Below are positions 1-7,817 of a DNA stretch of 64,000 bases, piece by piece. The position numbers and the translations under genes were made by a program. Below the pieces are notes generated by a model. It saw only the letters and a program-made list of their open reading frames with translations, made no database searches and had not been told where the DNA came from. Each line of letters opens with the position of its first letter. Positions within the stretch are counted from its first letter, which is position 1. Source of the stretch: Priestia aryabhattai (lineage in GTDB: Bacteria > Bacillota > Bacilli > Bacillales > Bacillaceae_H); assembly GCF_023715685.1 (NCBI RefSeq), contig NZ_JAMBOQ010000004.1, positions 372,001 through 436,000 on the forward strand, written 5' to 3'.

Positions 1-1
1 C

Positions 2-640
2 CGTAAAAGTCTCAATGAATTTCCGCGTCAAATTCAGGCGTTAAAAGGACATCTTGAGCATAATTTACCATCCGATCATCCGTATTACGGTGTGACGGCT
101 TATCCGTTAAGTGAAACAAAGCCAGAACTGTGGCATCTTGGTATTAACAAAAGAGGAGCAAGATCAGCTGCTGAGCTGGGCATCTCTTTTACGTTTGGAC
201 ATTTCATTTATTCAGTTGGTGGACAGGAAGCCATTCGTCATTATAAACAAGAATTTATCCCTTCTTCGTATCAATCAAAGCCTAAAACTAACGTATGCGT
301 ATTTGTTGTATGCGCAGAAACAACAGAAGAAGCCGAGCAGCATGCCAAAACGTTAGATGATTGGCTGTTGAAAGTAGCTAAAGGTGGAGATACAACGATT
401 TCATCGATAGAAGAAGTGCACAATCGTTCTTATTCAGAAGAAGAGCTCAAAAAAGTGAGCAGCAATCGTCCACGTATGATCGTAGGAAATCCTGCTGAAG
501 TAAAAACAGAATTGATTCAGCTGCAGCAAAAATACGATAACGACGAATTTTTAATTATTACAAATATCCATGATTATGAAGCGAAAAAGAAGTCTTATGA
601 ATTGCTTGCAGAGCTATTTCCTCAACCCTCATTTTTTTAA
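2..640 (+). CDS. LLM-class flavin-dependent oxidoreductase, C-terminal part
   Basis: The reading frame is open from the left edge, so the gene starts outside the window; 212 residues are visible. The sequence resembles the C-terminal half of the single-component luciferase-like (MsnO8-type) flavin oxidoreductases of Bacillus. Family hallmarks are the ELWHLG segment, followed by GARSAAELGISFTFGHF and a late IVGNPAEVKTEL segment typical of the F420/FMN luciferase fold. The substrate cannot be inferred. The last codons (Phe-Phe-stop) lie inside a 22-bp repeat that is the left junction of an integrated element, so the natural terminator of this gene has been split. Confidence 0.85.
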   Translation, partial: RKSLNEFPRQIQALKGHLEHNLPSDHPYYGVTAYPLSETKPELWHLGINKRGARSAAELGISFTFGHFIYSVGGQEAIRHYKQEFIPSSYQSKPKTNVCVFVVCAETTEEAEQHAKTLDDWLLKVAKGGDTTISSIEEVHNRSYSEEELKKVSSNRPRMIVGNPAEVKTELIQLQQKYDNDEFLIITNIHDYEAKKKSYELLAELFPQPSFF

Positions 641-653
641 GAAAAAGATGGGG
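632..653. repeat. Left attachment repeat (attL core)
   Basis: Seven Ts followed by AAGAAAAAGATGGGG, 22 bp, identical to 10389-10410. It covers the stop codon and terminator stem of the oxidoreductase gene. At this copy the T-run expected after GGGG is missing (GGGGCTTG follows). At the right copy it is present (GGGGTTTTTTT), as expected if an element inserted into the terminator. Confidence 0.85.
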
Positions 654-706
654 CTTGTGAGTAAGCTATTGATATGAGAGGGGTTTAAGAGTGGGTAATC
701 GGCGTT

Positions 707-725
707 TGCCCCATTTTTGCCTCAC
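707..725. other. Putative integrase arm-type site, left end
   Basis: TGCCCCATTTTTGCC followed by TCAC. It contains two TGCC(C)C units and matches 10270-10288 at 18 of 19 positions. It lies 53 bp inside the left core repeat, where a tyrosine integrase would bind with its N-terminal domain. Function is inferred from position and repetition only. Confidence 0.5.
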
Positions 726-1859
726 TAATTACTTAGATAACGATCTAGCTTAGTAATGTTTTCAGATTCTTATTTCTTTGTAATATGAAGATATACATCA
801 GCTGTCATTTTAATGTTAGTATGTCCCAGCGATCGCTTACGAATTTAATGTCAGCTCCGCTCTCTAATAACATAATTGCATGATTATGTCGTAAACCATG
901 AGGGCTTATGTGATGCAGTTTAGCCTTGTTGGTAATAGCCTTCATAATATCGTTAATTCGAAATTCACTAAGGGCTTTACCATTAGCTTGGGTAATCATG
1001 TACTGTTGTTCAATATAATTAGCTCCGTATTTAAGTTTATTTCGTTTGGCAAGTTTGATATTTTTTAATTCATTTACCTTTATTCAGTTACCAATGTATC
1101 ATTAATACTTATCGTCCGTATAATACGGTTTGTTTTAGGAGGCTTCAAGCCATGACTGCTCCGTGTTTTAGTAATGCTAATAGTTTTTTCTTTAAAATTA
1201 ATATCGTCCTAATGCAAGGCAATTAATTCACCTTTCCTCATGCCTGTACGCAAAAGGGTAATAGCTACGATATATTGATAAAAAGGGCACTGTTTTGCTG
1301 TATCCATAAAAATGGTAACTTCATCTCTTGTAAGATAATTAATTTTTCTCTCAGAAATATCATTTTCTTTTTTTATAGAGATATTTCTATATTTGTTGTA
1401 AGTTAGCATTTCTAGCTCTACAGCTTTATTTATAGCAATACAAAAAATTGAGTGAATAGCTTTAACTGTACCTAGTGAATAATTCTCAGTTAATCTGTTG
1501 ATGAATTTCTGATATTCTAGTCTAGGTAGTTGATTAAGCTTGAAATCACCTAAGTAGGGGATAATTTGATTATTAACGTAGGTTTTTCTGTTTTTTAATG
1601 TTCGTAACTGAACCTGACTACCATATACCTCGAGCCATTCGATAAACCAATCTTTAATTAATTTTTCCCGGTTCTCTAAAAGAGAATGTTTCTCCAAATA
1701 TATTTGTTTTTCTAATTCACCGGCTGCAAGTTTAGCTTCTGATTTGGTTCTAAAACCACCTTTTGATATTTCTTTCGTTTTTCCACAAGAAGGATCTACG
1801 TATCTAATTCTGTATTCCCACTTCTTTCCTCGCTGGCGATAGCTTGCCAATCTAATCAC
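725..1859 (-). pseudogene. Tyrosine recombinase (phage integrase), decayed
   Basis: The N-terminal 216 codons (1859 down to 1209) are intact: an AP2-like arm-binding segment starting at SYRQRGKKWEYRIRY, a SAM-like core-binding segment and the first catalytic motif, TGMRKGE (catalytic Arg). A TAG stop then follows LIALH. Downstream the frame is broken near 1085. The HGLRH box is readable, but a one-base deletion after SDR shifts the frame. Restoring it gives LGHTNIKM and the tyrosine motif DVYLH. A further TAA (probably from CAA) precedes the end, KLDRYLSN, at 725. At least four lesions are visible, so no active enzyme is expected. It is oriented towards the left repeat, as is usual for integrases beside their attachment site. 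Confidence 0.88.
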
Positions 1860-1930
1860 CTCTTTAAAAAATATTAAACCAATCGATAAGAATCTCTATT
1901 TCACCTCCTTTAAGTAACTTGTGTTTAACA

Positions 1931-2032
1931 TTAGTTATTTTTATGTATATGGATCACTCCATTGGCGCTATAAAATATTTCAACTGAAGCAGGTTGAGCC
2001 TTTAACTTGTCTGCAAATGTATGTCTTGACAT
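1931..2032 (-). CDS. 33-residue hypothetical peptide
   Basis: ATG at 2032 runs to TAA at 1931. The product starts MSRHTFADKL and ends VIHIHKNN. It sits directly upstream of the integrase remnant on the same strand, where integrase elements often carry a small excisionase or repressor; this peptide is too short for me to assign to either. Its start overlaps the tail of a long hairpin (2038-2080). No convincing ribosome site is seen, so it may be a remnant rather than a working gene. Confidence 0.35.
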   Translation of the reverse strand: MSRHTFADKLKAQPASVEIFYSANGVIHIHKNN

Positions 2033-2080
2033 AAAAACACCCCAATTATTAGAGTTTCTTTGTCTAACAATTGGGGTGCA
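2033..2080 (-). terminator. Long hairpin with T tail, attenuator-like
   Basis: CACCCCAATT and AATTGGGGTG form a perfect 10-bp stem (2038-2047 with 2071-2080) that extends inward to 16 bp with one G-U pair. On the minus strand it is followed by five Ts that run into the ATG of the 33-residue ORF. There is no obvious gene to its right on that strand to terminate, so it may attenuate the small ORF and integrase. Confidence 0.55.
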
Positions 2081-2195
2081 GTTCACCTAAGGTGTCTTTT
2101 TTAGGATCTTTAAAAGATAAATAAGGAAGAATAGAGAATTATTACATTTATTTTTTTCTATAGAGCATACTATCCCTGGGAAGGAGTGAATTTTA

Positions 2196-2702
2196 ATGAA
2201 AAAGAAAAATTTTGATAGAAACTTTTTACGTGTAATTTTAATTACAAACCTACTTGGCATAATCCCTCTTATCCTTAGGAAACCGCCAATAAAAGATTGG
2301 CTATTGGTATATATATATAATGCTGCTACGAATGGTATAGTCGATAAGGCTCTTACTACCTATAAAGTAGTTCAATATCCATCCCGTTTTTTACCAAAAC
2401 TATTTAGAACCCACATTTTATTTGATTATTTAATATACCCAACCTTTACAGTTCTATATAACCAAATGACAATAAAAGATAAGCCTTTTGCTATTATTTA
2501 TAAACTGGTTCTAATTACGTTTCCTGCTTTTTTGGTTGAGTTATGGGCAGTTAAAAAAACAGATTTAATCAAATGGAATAAAGGCTGGAAATGGTACCAT
2601 ACATTTGGCGGTGTTATTATTAAATCTTTAATTACAAGGTCATTTATTGGAGTTGTAAGGATAATTGATAGTAAGCAGCAAAAGATTACACCAAAAAGTT
2701 AG
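2196..2702 (+). CDS. CBO0543-like integral membrane protein
   Basis: 168 residues with a GGAAGGAG ribosome site before the ATG. It resembles the small membrane proteins annotated CBO0543 family in Bacillus and Clostridium; the function of that family is unknown. Hydrophobic stretches are at about 12-28 (VILITNLLGIIPLIL), 55-80 and 100-115 (LVLITFPAFLVELW), and the start (MKKKNFDR) and end (KQQKITPKS) are basic. It stands alone between the integrase remnant and a long gene-poor stretch inside the island. The family call rests on recognition of the overall pattern and would need a profile search. Confidence 0.55.
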   Translation: MKKKNFDRNFLRVILITNLLGIIPLILRKPPIKDWLLVYIYNAATNGIVDKALTTYKVVQYPSRFLPKLFRTHILFDYLIYPTFTVLYNQMTIKDKPFAIIYKLVLITFPAFLVELWAVKKTDLIKWNKGWKWYHTFGGVIIKSLITRSFIGVVRIIDSKQQKITPKS

Positions 2703-2823
2703 AGTATGACCGCTATATGTAAGGGAGAAAAGTGAAAGAATTATGAAAGAAAGACGAAAGGTTATTATGGTATTAACGAAAAATACTTAGTATAAGAAAT
2801 ATCAAATAGGTAACTTTATAACT

Positions 2824-2866
2824 GTTGGTTAGTAGTTTAAGGTCCTACTAATCAACTTCCTTTTTT
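2824..2866 (+). terminator. Rho-independent terminator
   Basis: GTTGGTTAGTAG pairs with CTACTAATCAAC (12 bp, one G-U), followed by TTCCTTTTTT. It is about 120 bp after the CBO0543-like gene. Confidence 0.65.
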
Positions 2867-3015
2867 CTCTATTGTAGACGCACTACCTTTGCTAAGGGTG
2901 CTGTTTCTATTTTACGTATAAACTTTAAAAAGACACACATACTATATATAAATGATCCGCCGTTCCCTTTGTGGGTGAACGGTTTCTCCTTTCGATGAAG
3001 AAACTTTTCAGAGAG

Positions 3016-3040
3016 CACCCTCTTCCAAGGGTGTTTTTAT
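3016..3040 (+). terminator. Rho-independent terminator
   Basis: CACCCT and AGGGTG stem with loop CTTCCA, followed by TTTTTATTTT. No gene ends nearby, so it may mark a lost one. Confidence 0.55.
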
Positions 3041-3646
3041 TTTAAAAACATGTTAAGCAAATGTTCACAGTGCAAATGGAAATTAGCAATATAACCCTTT
3101 ATGATCTTGTTTATTATAAGCGGGTATATTATGAAATTTCAAAGTGGATTTGGATTTCCACTACCAAAACTAGGTGCCGCAGGAGATGTTGAACTAGGCA
3201 TCGTAGTAGAAGAGTTTTGAGAGCCTGTTGTTGAATTCGAGTTAGGACTGGAGTTTGATCCTAAGAGCTTGTTTGTGAATTGGAATTTGCACTTGTAACG
3301 GGGGGATACTTGACCTACGTTGCCAAGAATAATAGTTCCCCCGATACATTAACAATTGTAAGTGAATTGATATAAGAAGGCGTATGTTTTCACCTTTTCA
3401 TTATGATAAAGAAAATAGAATGTACCTTAAAGTATGTTTAGGTTGTCAAATTTGTATAGACGGGCTAGAGAAATAGGCGAAGTGGTCAATGTGATTTTAA
3501 AAATTAGAGTAGACAATTTTAGCTAAGTAACCCTTCGTCATTTTACCTAAACATATGATACACGCTAACAAGAAAGCTATCATACTTTAATGAAGGCTCT
3601 TGTTTACGAGTTGTATTAACACCTTTAAGACAAAGTAGGTGATTAA

Positions 3647-3874
3647 ATGTTCTATTCTAATTTCTATACGCCTTTTAACTATGCTTTCTACCCTTATTTC
3701 ATGCCTTCTTTTGGACGTCCTACTGGATATGTACTGAATTCTAGTGGTGAAGTTGAAAGTTGGTGGGGGAATTATCCATTGGGTTATCCTGCTAAGGCTC
3801 CAAAATTTGGGGTTGGGGGACAGACGCCTATTTCAGGGCCTGCCATACCTTTCAGTTTCAGGGGTTACTATTGA
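3647..3874 (+). CDS. 75-residue aromatic-rich hypothetical protein
   Basis: ATG preceded by AAGTAGGTGATTAA. The product is rich in Tyr, Phe, Pro and Gly, with no charged N-terminus or hydrophobic core (starts MFYSNFYTPFNYAF, ends SFRGYY). The composition recalls small spore-coat-like proteins of bacilli, but I recognise no family. A good terminator follows within 15 bp, which supports it being a transcribed unit. It lies within the island. Confidence 0.55.
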   Translation: MFYSNFYTPFNYAFYPYFMPSFGRPTGYVLNSSGEVESWWGNYPLGYPAKAPKFGVGGQTPISGPAIPFSFRGYY

Positions 3875-3886
3875 AGTAATAAGCAT

Positions 3887-3916
3887 AAGGATACTGATTC
3901 ATCAGTGTCCTTTTTT
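3887..3916 (+). terminator. Rho-independent terminator
   Basis: AAGGATACTGAT pairs with ATCAGTGTCCTT (12 bp, one G-U), loop TC, then TTTTTT. Confidence 0.8.
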
Positions 3917-3976
3917 ATTAAAAACAGGTGATTTGTCATTCTTTGTCGAACTAGTAGGTGAAGAGGTGATACACAT

Positions 3977-4168
3977 ATGCTTAAATTTAAAGTTGTTTTT
4001 GAATTTATAAACGGTAGGACAAAGGAATTAAAATTTGAAGCCATATCAAAGAAAGAAGTCATTAGTCATATAACAAAACATGAAAAATTTGTTTCGAATG
4101 AAAAAGAGCTAGTGCATATCAATTTAAATAATGTGGTGCAGTTTATGGTTACAGAAGAAAAAAAATAA
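3977..4168 (+). CDS. 63-residue hypothetical protein
   Basis: ATG 6 bp after the strong AAGAGGTGAT site. The product is charged and mixed alpha/beta in appearance (MLKFKVVFEF, KELKFEAISK, INLNNVVQFMV). It resembles the small orphan proteins carried by phages and islands. No domain is recognised. The next gene starts about 60 bp later and may be cotranscribed. Confidence 0.6.
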   Translation: MLKFKVVFEFINGRTKELKFEAISKKEVISHITKHEKFVSNEKELVHINLNNVVQFMVTEEKK

Positions 4169-4228
4169 TAATAAGGTAAGAATAAATAACTTTTTGTCGA
4201 ATAGAATAGACAAAAGGTGGTAATAGAT

Positions 4229-4615
4229 ATGGTCGATAAAAATTGGATTAATGCATATGTTTCTAAAATTTCAGGAAAGCATTTCGAACTGTTACTGATT
4301 CAAGATATTATTGATTCTTTCATTGAGATGTTAAATGTAAAGCTAAATGATAATCAACAGTCTAAAGCCAATTTTAATAAAGAAAAAAATGAAATTTCAT
4401 TTCCAGACTGTTTAATTTCATTCAAAATTCAAGGACCTACATTGAGTTTGAGCAAAGTTTTAAAATCTAACTATCAAGTTGCTGGTGGAATTAAAATTTT
4501 CGATACAGGTTTGGCTTATCATTTAAAATCTGGTGCAAAGTTGATTGAAGAGGTTGAAACTATATCTGAAGCATTAGATAGGGCGCTAAGTTATTTACTT
4601 TTAGAGCTGAAATAA
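4229..4615 (+). CDS. 128-residue hypothetical protein
   Basis: The ATG at 4229 is chosen because AAAGGTGG lies 8 bp upstream; an in-frame GTG at 4217 falls inside that ribosome site. The product starts MVDKNWINAYVSKIS, with a KISGKHFELLLIQDIIDSF helix and an acidic C-terminal helix. No known domain was recognised. A terminator-like hairpin follows. It is probably island cargo of unknown role. Confidence 0.6.
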   Translation: MVDKNWINAYVSKISGKHFELLLIQDIIDSFIEMLNVKLNDNQQSKANFNKEKNEISFPDCLISFKIQGPTLSLSKVLKSNYQVAGGIKIFDTGLAYHLKSGAKLIEEVETISEALDRALSYLLLELK

Positions 4616-4639
4616 AAGTTAATATTTTTATAAATTTAG

Positions 4640-4665
4640 GTCACTCACAGTGGGTGGCTTTTTAT
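4640..4665 (+). terminator. Rho-independent terminator
   Basis: GTCACTC pairs with GGGTGGC (7 bp, two G-U), loop ACAGT, then TTTTTATT. Confidence 0.6.
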
Positions 4666-4732
4666 TATGTCCATAATATGTAAGTTGAATATGTGTTAAA
4701 TAATAAATACAAAGGAAAAGGTGGCAATGTAG

Positions 4733-5016
4733 ATGAGGAATGATAAGTATACACCAATCTATGCATCTAATACTACTAACGAGAAGCTAGATGATATTAA
4801 AATAATATTTAAGATTGTTGATGTGTGCATTAGACATCGGTATTCTCTCATAGTTATGCTGATGTAGTAAATAGGTGGAGTATAAGTAATGAACTAATTA
4901 CAACAACTACTGAGATTGAATCATTATATAAGTTAGCAAAGTTAGTGAATAAGATTACAACTATGGTTGGTATTGATACCACACCAAATGATTACTTACT
5001 TAATATGAGTGAGTGA
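4733..5016 (+). pseudogene. Phage-like small protein gene, frameshifted
   Basis: ATG at 4733 follows AAAAGGTGG. The first frame reads MRNDKYTPIYASNTTNEKL and runs about 44 codons to a stop. The next frame continues SYADVVNRWSISNELI to LLNMSE at 5016. The total length is not a multiple of three, consistent with one indel around 4840. It lies immediately before the HNH endonuclease remnant, the position of small early or packaging genes in siphophages. The product is not recognised. Confidence 0.5.
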
Positions 5017-5025
5017 TTGATTGTT

Positions 5026-5336
5026 ATGAAAGAGTATAAGACAAAAGAACAGAAGTTAAAGTTTTACAAATCAAAAGAATGGAAACAATTAAGGCTTGAA
5101 ATATTAAAACGTGATAATTATGAATGCCAAGCATGCAAGCGGAATGGATTAGTCTATACAGATAATCATGATCCAGGTAAACATAAACGTTTAGATGTTG
5201 ACCATTTGAAAGAGACTGAAAATTTTCCTGAGCTTGTATTGGATATAAACAATTGTGAAGTGAAATGTCATAATTAAAAACATGATCGTTTTAAATTTCA
5301 AAAGAAAAAAATAAATGGAACGATGAGAAATGGTGA
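5026..5336 (+). pseudogene. Phage HNH endonuclease, broken
   Basis: It starts MKEYKTKEQKLKFYKS. The HNH core is readable: KEWKQLRLEILKRDNYECQACK, then LDVDHLKE (the His of the DH pair), then NNCEVKCHN. A TAA (5275-5277) replaces the codon before KHDRF. A one-base slip near 5311 is then needed to reach the usual phage HNH ending NKWNDEKW at 5333. Such HNH proteins sit beside the terminase genes of siphophages and assist DNA packaging. Here no terminase follows, and the gene cannot make a full product. Confidence 0.75.
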
Positions 5337-5385
5337 AGTCCCCCTCCAAAAAACTTTGTTGACTTTTAAAGTCATTGGGGAACGA

Positions 5386-5634
5386 ATGGTCCTCAATAAA
5401 ACAAGTAAAGATACGCTTAACATTGAAAATATTTATATTAATAATGTAGCTAAGGAGATTCAAAAATATTTTCAACAGGAAGCAAAAGATGATGTTTCAG
5501 TAAGGAATAAAGTTTATTGTACCTATTTAACACACTTCCAAAATGACACCTTTATTCTCAAAGAAGATGGGACTTACGTAAAAGTTAATCCGAAAGATAA
5601 TAGTGACACTTTAAAAGAAGTAGAAACTCATTAG
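5386..5634 (+). CDS. Hypothetical protein, 82 residues
   Basis: ATG at 5386 with GGGGA four bases upstream; the frame stays open upstream into the HNH remnant, so the start is uncertain. The product is polar and charged (NKTSKDTLNIENIYINNV, then KYFQQEAKDD) with no known domain. A terminator hairpin follows. It may be a fusion of island debris with an older frame; I would not assign a role. Confidence 0.4.
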   Translation: MVLNKTSKDTLNIENIYINNVAKEIQKYFQQEAKDDVSVRNKVYCTYLTHFQNDTFILKEDGTYVKVNPKDNSDTLKEVETH

Positions 5635-5642
5635 GTATTATG

Positions 5643-5676
5643 AAAGAACTCTTTAGTTTTGTAGAAGGGCTCTTTT
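5643..5676 (+). terminator. Imperfect terminator hairpin
   Basis: AAAGAACTCTT pairs with AAGGGCTCTTT (one mismatch, one G-U), followed by a short T run. Confidence 0.5.
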
Positions 5677-5977
5677 ACATGCACTAAAATTTATCTCTTT
5701 TAACATCGTATTCTAATGAATGTGAAGGCAGTTTACTAATTTTATGTACGTTCTAGGACTCCTTAAAAAACATAAAAAAATCTGGGATTAACTGCTTCTC
5801 CTAAACAAAAAATGAATAAACCTATAAGATATTTTACAATCATATACTTCAGAATAGATTATCACAATCGTTATATAAACCATTACAATATAACATAACA
5901 AAAAGGCAACTATGCATTAATGTAGCTGCCTTTCTGTTAGGAGAGTTTTGAGAAAATACAATTGTTTATTAACTTTA
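5677..5977. other. Convergent intergenic region
   Basis: No gene seen. It lies between a plus-strand and a minus-strand gene. The only structure is the terminator of the CorA gene at 5902-5933. The rest is very AT-rich. Confidence 0.5.
5902..5933 (-). terminator. Terminator of the CorA-family gene
   Basis: On the minus strand AAAGGCAGCTA pairs with TAGTTGCCTTT, followed by TTGTTATG. It lies 45 bp after the stop. Confidence 0.7.
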
Positions 5978-6937
5978 TTACTTATTAACATTAAACCAGC
6001 CTTTCCTTTTAAACCAAAGAATCATACCTATAGTCATTAATCCCATAATCCCCAAAATAATATAATATCCGTAATGCCAGTGAAGTTCAGGCATATTATC
6101 AAAGTTCATCCCGTACAAACCTACTACAAAGGTAAGGGGAATGAAAATAGATGAGATAATAGTTAGGGTCATCATAATGGAGTTCATCCGGTTAGCATTA
6201 ATGGAAAGATAATTGTCTCTCATATCTGATGTCATGTCTCGATTGGCTTCCACCATATTTGTCAACTTTAATAAATGATCGTAGATATCATTGAAATAAG
6301 CTTTTTGATCTGCAGGTATATTTAAACGTTCAGAGTTAATAATTCGATATAATAAATCCCGCATAGGAAGAATCGTTTTTCTCAATTTCAATAAATCACT
6401 TCGAATATCAAAAACATCATCCATTAGTACGGCAATTGATTTTTTTGCGTCTCTACTTTCAATTTCGTTTAGCTGGTCTTCAATTTCGTACACAATTGGA
6501 AAGTAATCGTCTACTAATTGATCTAAAACGGCATAAGTGAGATACGATATCCCTTTATTAAAGCCACTCGGGTGTTGGAGAAGACGTTGCCAAACAGTTT
6601 CGACACCTGACAATGGTTTGAAGTGAAACGTCACTAAGTAATTTTCCCCCACAAATAAGTCTAATTCTTCAATATCTAAAGTTTTACTGTTTAAATAATG
6701 AAGAACTAAAAAGCTGTACCCTTCATAATAATCAAGTTTGGGTCGTTGCAAAAAATGAAAACAATCTTCAATAGCTAAAGGGTGAAAATGAAAAAATGTC
6801 TCTAATATTTTTCCTTCCTCTTCAGATGGAGAGGCAAAATCTACCCAGAACCATTTAATTGAAGGATCAGATAAGTGATCAAGAGTTACGTCTTGTCTTA
6901 CATTTAAATCTTGTGTAACAGCCAATGTTCTAATCAT
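5978..6937 (-). CDS. CorA-family divalent cation transporter
   Basis: 319 residues. The start at 6937 is chosen because GGAGGAGC lies 7 bp upstream; a longer frame begins at a TTG (6961) lacking a ribosome site. The long N-terminal cytoplasmic domain ends in a helix (about 200-255). Two C-terminal membrane helices follow, with the signature GMN at about 276-278, preceded by FVVGLY, and a basic tail KRKGWFNVNK. The family forms pentameric Mg2+/Co2+/Ni2+ (or Zn2+ efflux) channels. The usual PE after GMN is present in altered form (FDNMPEL). It is island cargo, so it is probably an extra paralog beside a housekeeping CorA. The transported ion is not determined. Confidence 0.9.
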   Translation of the reverse strand: MIRTLAVTQDLNVRQDVTLDHLSDPSIKWFWVDFASPSEEEGKILETFFHFHPLAIEDCFHFLQRPKLDYYEGYSFLVLHYLNSKTLDIEELDLFVGENYLVTFHFKPLSGVETVWQRLLQHPSGFNKGISYLTYAVLDQLVDDYFPIVYEIEDQLNEIESRDAKKSIAVLMDDVFDIRSDLLKLRKTILPMRDLLYRIINSERLNIPADQKAYFNDIYDHLLKLTNMVEANRDMTSDMRDNYLSINANRMNSIMMTLTIISSIFIPLTFVVGLYGMNFDNMPELHWHYGYYIILGIMGLMTIGMILWFKRKGWFNVNK

Positions 6938-6983
6938 GTTACTGCTCCTCCAAATTCTCAAAGATCCTATACTGTATATTATT

Positions 6984-7175
6984 TTACATAAAATAAACGA
7001 TTAAACCCACTGCTAACAAGATCAAAAAATTTTTTTGATACCTTTTCCTTTTTTCTTCATTTGTATCTTTATTTCTTCCAAAATATCTATCTGTGAAAAT
7101 AACGCAACAAAGGAGGAGGAAACTTAGGATAATGTCTAATATTAAGAAATGAAAGAAATTATTTATGTCACCCAA
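6984..7175 (-). CDS. Small membrane protein, 63 residues
   Basis: TTG start at 7175, supported by AGAGGTG 8 bp upstream. Two hydrophobic helices (about 8-27 and 48-62) are separated by a very basic, polar loop (RNKDTNEEKRKRYQK). It lies 46 bp upstream of the CorA-family gene on the same strand and probably shares its transcript. The family is unrecognised. Confidence 0.6.
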   Translation of the reverse strand: MGDINNFFHFLILDIILSFLLLCCVIFTDRYFGRNKDTNEEKRKRYQKNFLILLAVGLIVYFM

Positions 7176-7517
7176 GGGTATATCACCTCTTCTTATTGTT
7201 CACTGTTAACTGTAATAACGCTAGGTAAGCCTTTTTTTATAATACTTTTTATCTATAGGTTTAACGATTAATAGAGTAGAAAGAAACTAAGAAAAGATTA
7301 GTAATTTATTGTTTTCTTTCTCCTAATGATTATAATTAAAACATGAAAAACAACTTATTATACAACAAAGTCTCATGCATTCCCTAATTTATTGAAAGAT
7401 AAGAAGGTAATAAACTCGCAAATTCGCAGTTTTAAATGAGTCAATGTGATGAGATGAAGACTGAAAAATGGAATGTGAATGTCGATATATTAAAAGACAT
7501 TGTAATGGGAGAATTTT
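7176..7517. other. Divergent promoter region
   Basis: 342 bp between divergent genes, AT-rich, with no gene or strong hairpin found. It presumably holds promoters for the minus-strand CorA pair and the plus-strand membrane protein/FtsW-like pair. Confidence 0.4.
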
Positions 7518-7775
7518 ATGAAGTACGCACAAATTTTTACTGAAAATCGAATTCGAAAAACAACTTTAATTGTATTACTTATTTGTATGAGTATAGCTTG
7601 GGTACTAGATAGCTATTATTGGTACAATGTGGCCATTTTTGTTGTTTCAATATCTTTTATCCTACATGGTGTAAATGATTATATCGTAGGAAAGAACAAA
7701 ACGCGGGGAACTGTTATTATATTATTGAGTTTTCTTTTTACTTTATATAATTTACTAAGAATCTTTTTTTTCTAA
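7518..7775 (+). CDS. Small membrane protein, 85 residues
   Basis: ATG preceded by GGGAGA. It has three hydrophobic segments (about 15-31, 36-52, 65-84) and the basic start MKYAQIFTENRIRKT. It is 42 bp upstream of the FtsW-like gene on the same strand and probably cotranscribed, which suggests an accessory role to that flippase; this is inference. No family is recognised. Confidence 0.6.
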   Translation: MKYAQIFTENRIRKTTLIVLLICMSIAWVLDSYYWYNVAIFVVSISFILHGVNDYIVGKNKTRGTVIILLSFLFTLYNLLRIFFF

Positions 7776-7817
7776 TAAAAATAAGATTCTTATACTTGCA
7801 AGGAACGAGGAATTTCT

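Larger units (their letters stand above)
2703..3646. other. Gene-poor stretch within the island
   Basis: No convincing gene. It holds two terminator-like hairpins (2824-2862 and 3016-3038), a CCGTTC/GAACGG hairpin near 2960, and a 29-codon ATG frame at 3131-3220 (starts MKFQSGFGFPLPKLG) with no ribosome site that looks like a gene fragment. It is strongly AT-rich and looks eroded. Confidence 0.5.

Noticed and set aside
3131..3220. 29-codon frame starting MKFQSGFGFPLP
   Set aside because: No ribosome site, no conserved feature; treated as debris within the island.
3433..3555. Inverted repeat TATGTTTAGGT ... ACCTAAACATA about 100 bp apart
   Set aside because: Eleven bp in an AT-rich eroded region is within chance expectation; no gene content between the arms suggests an insertion sequence.
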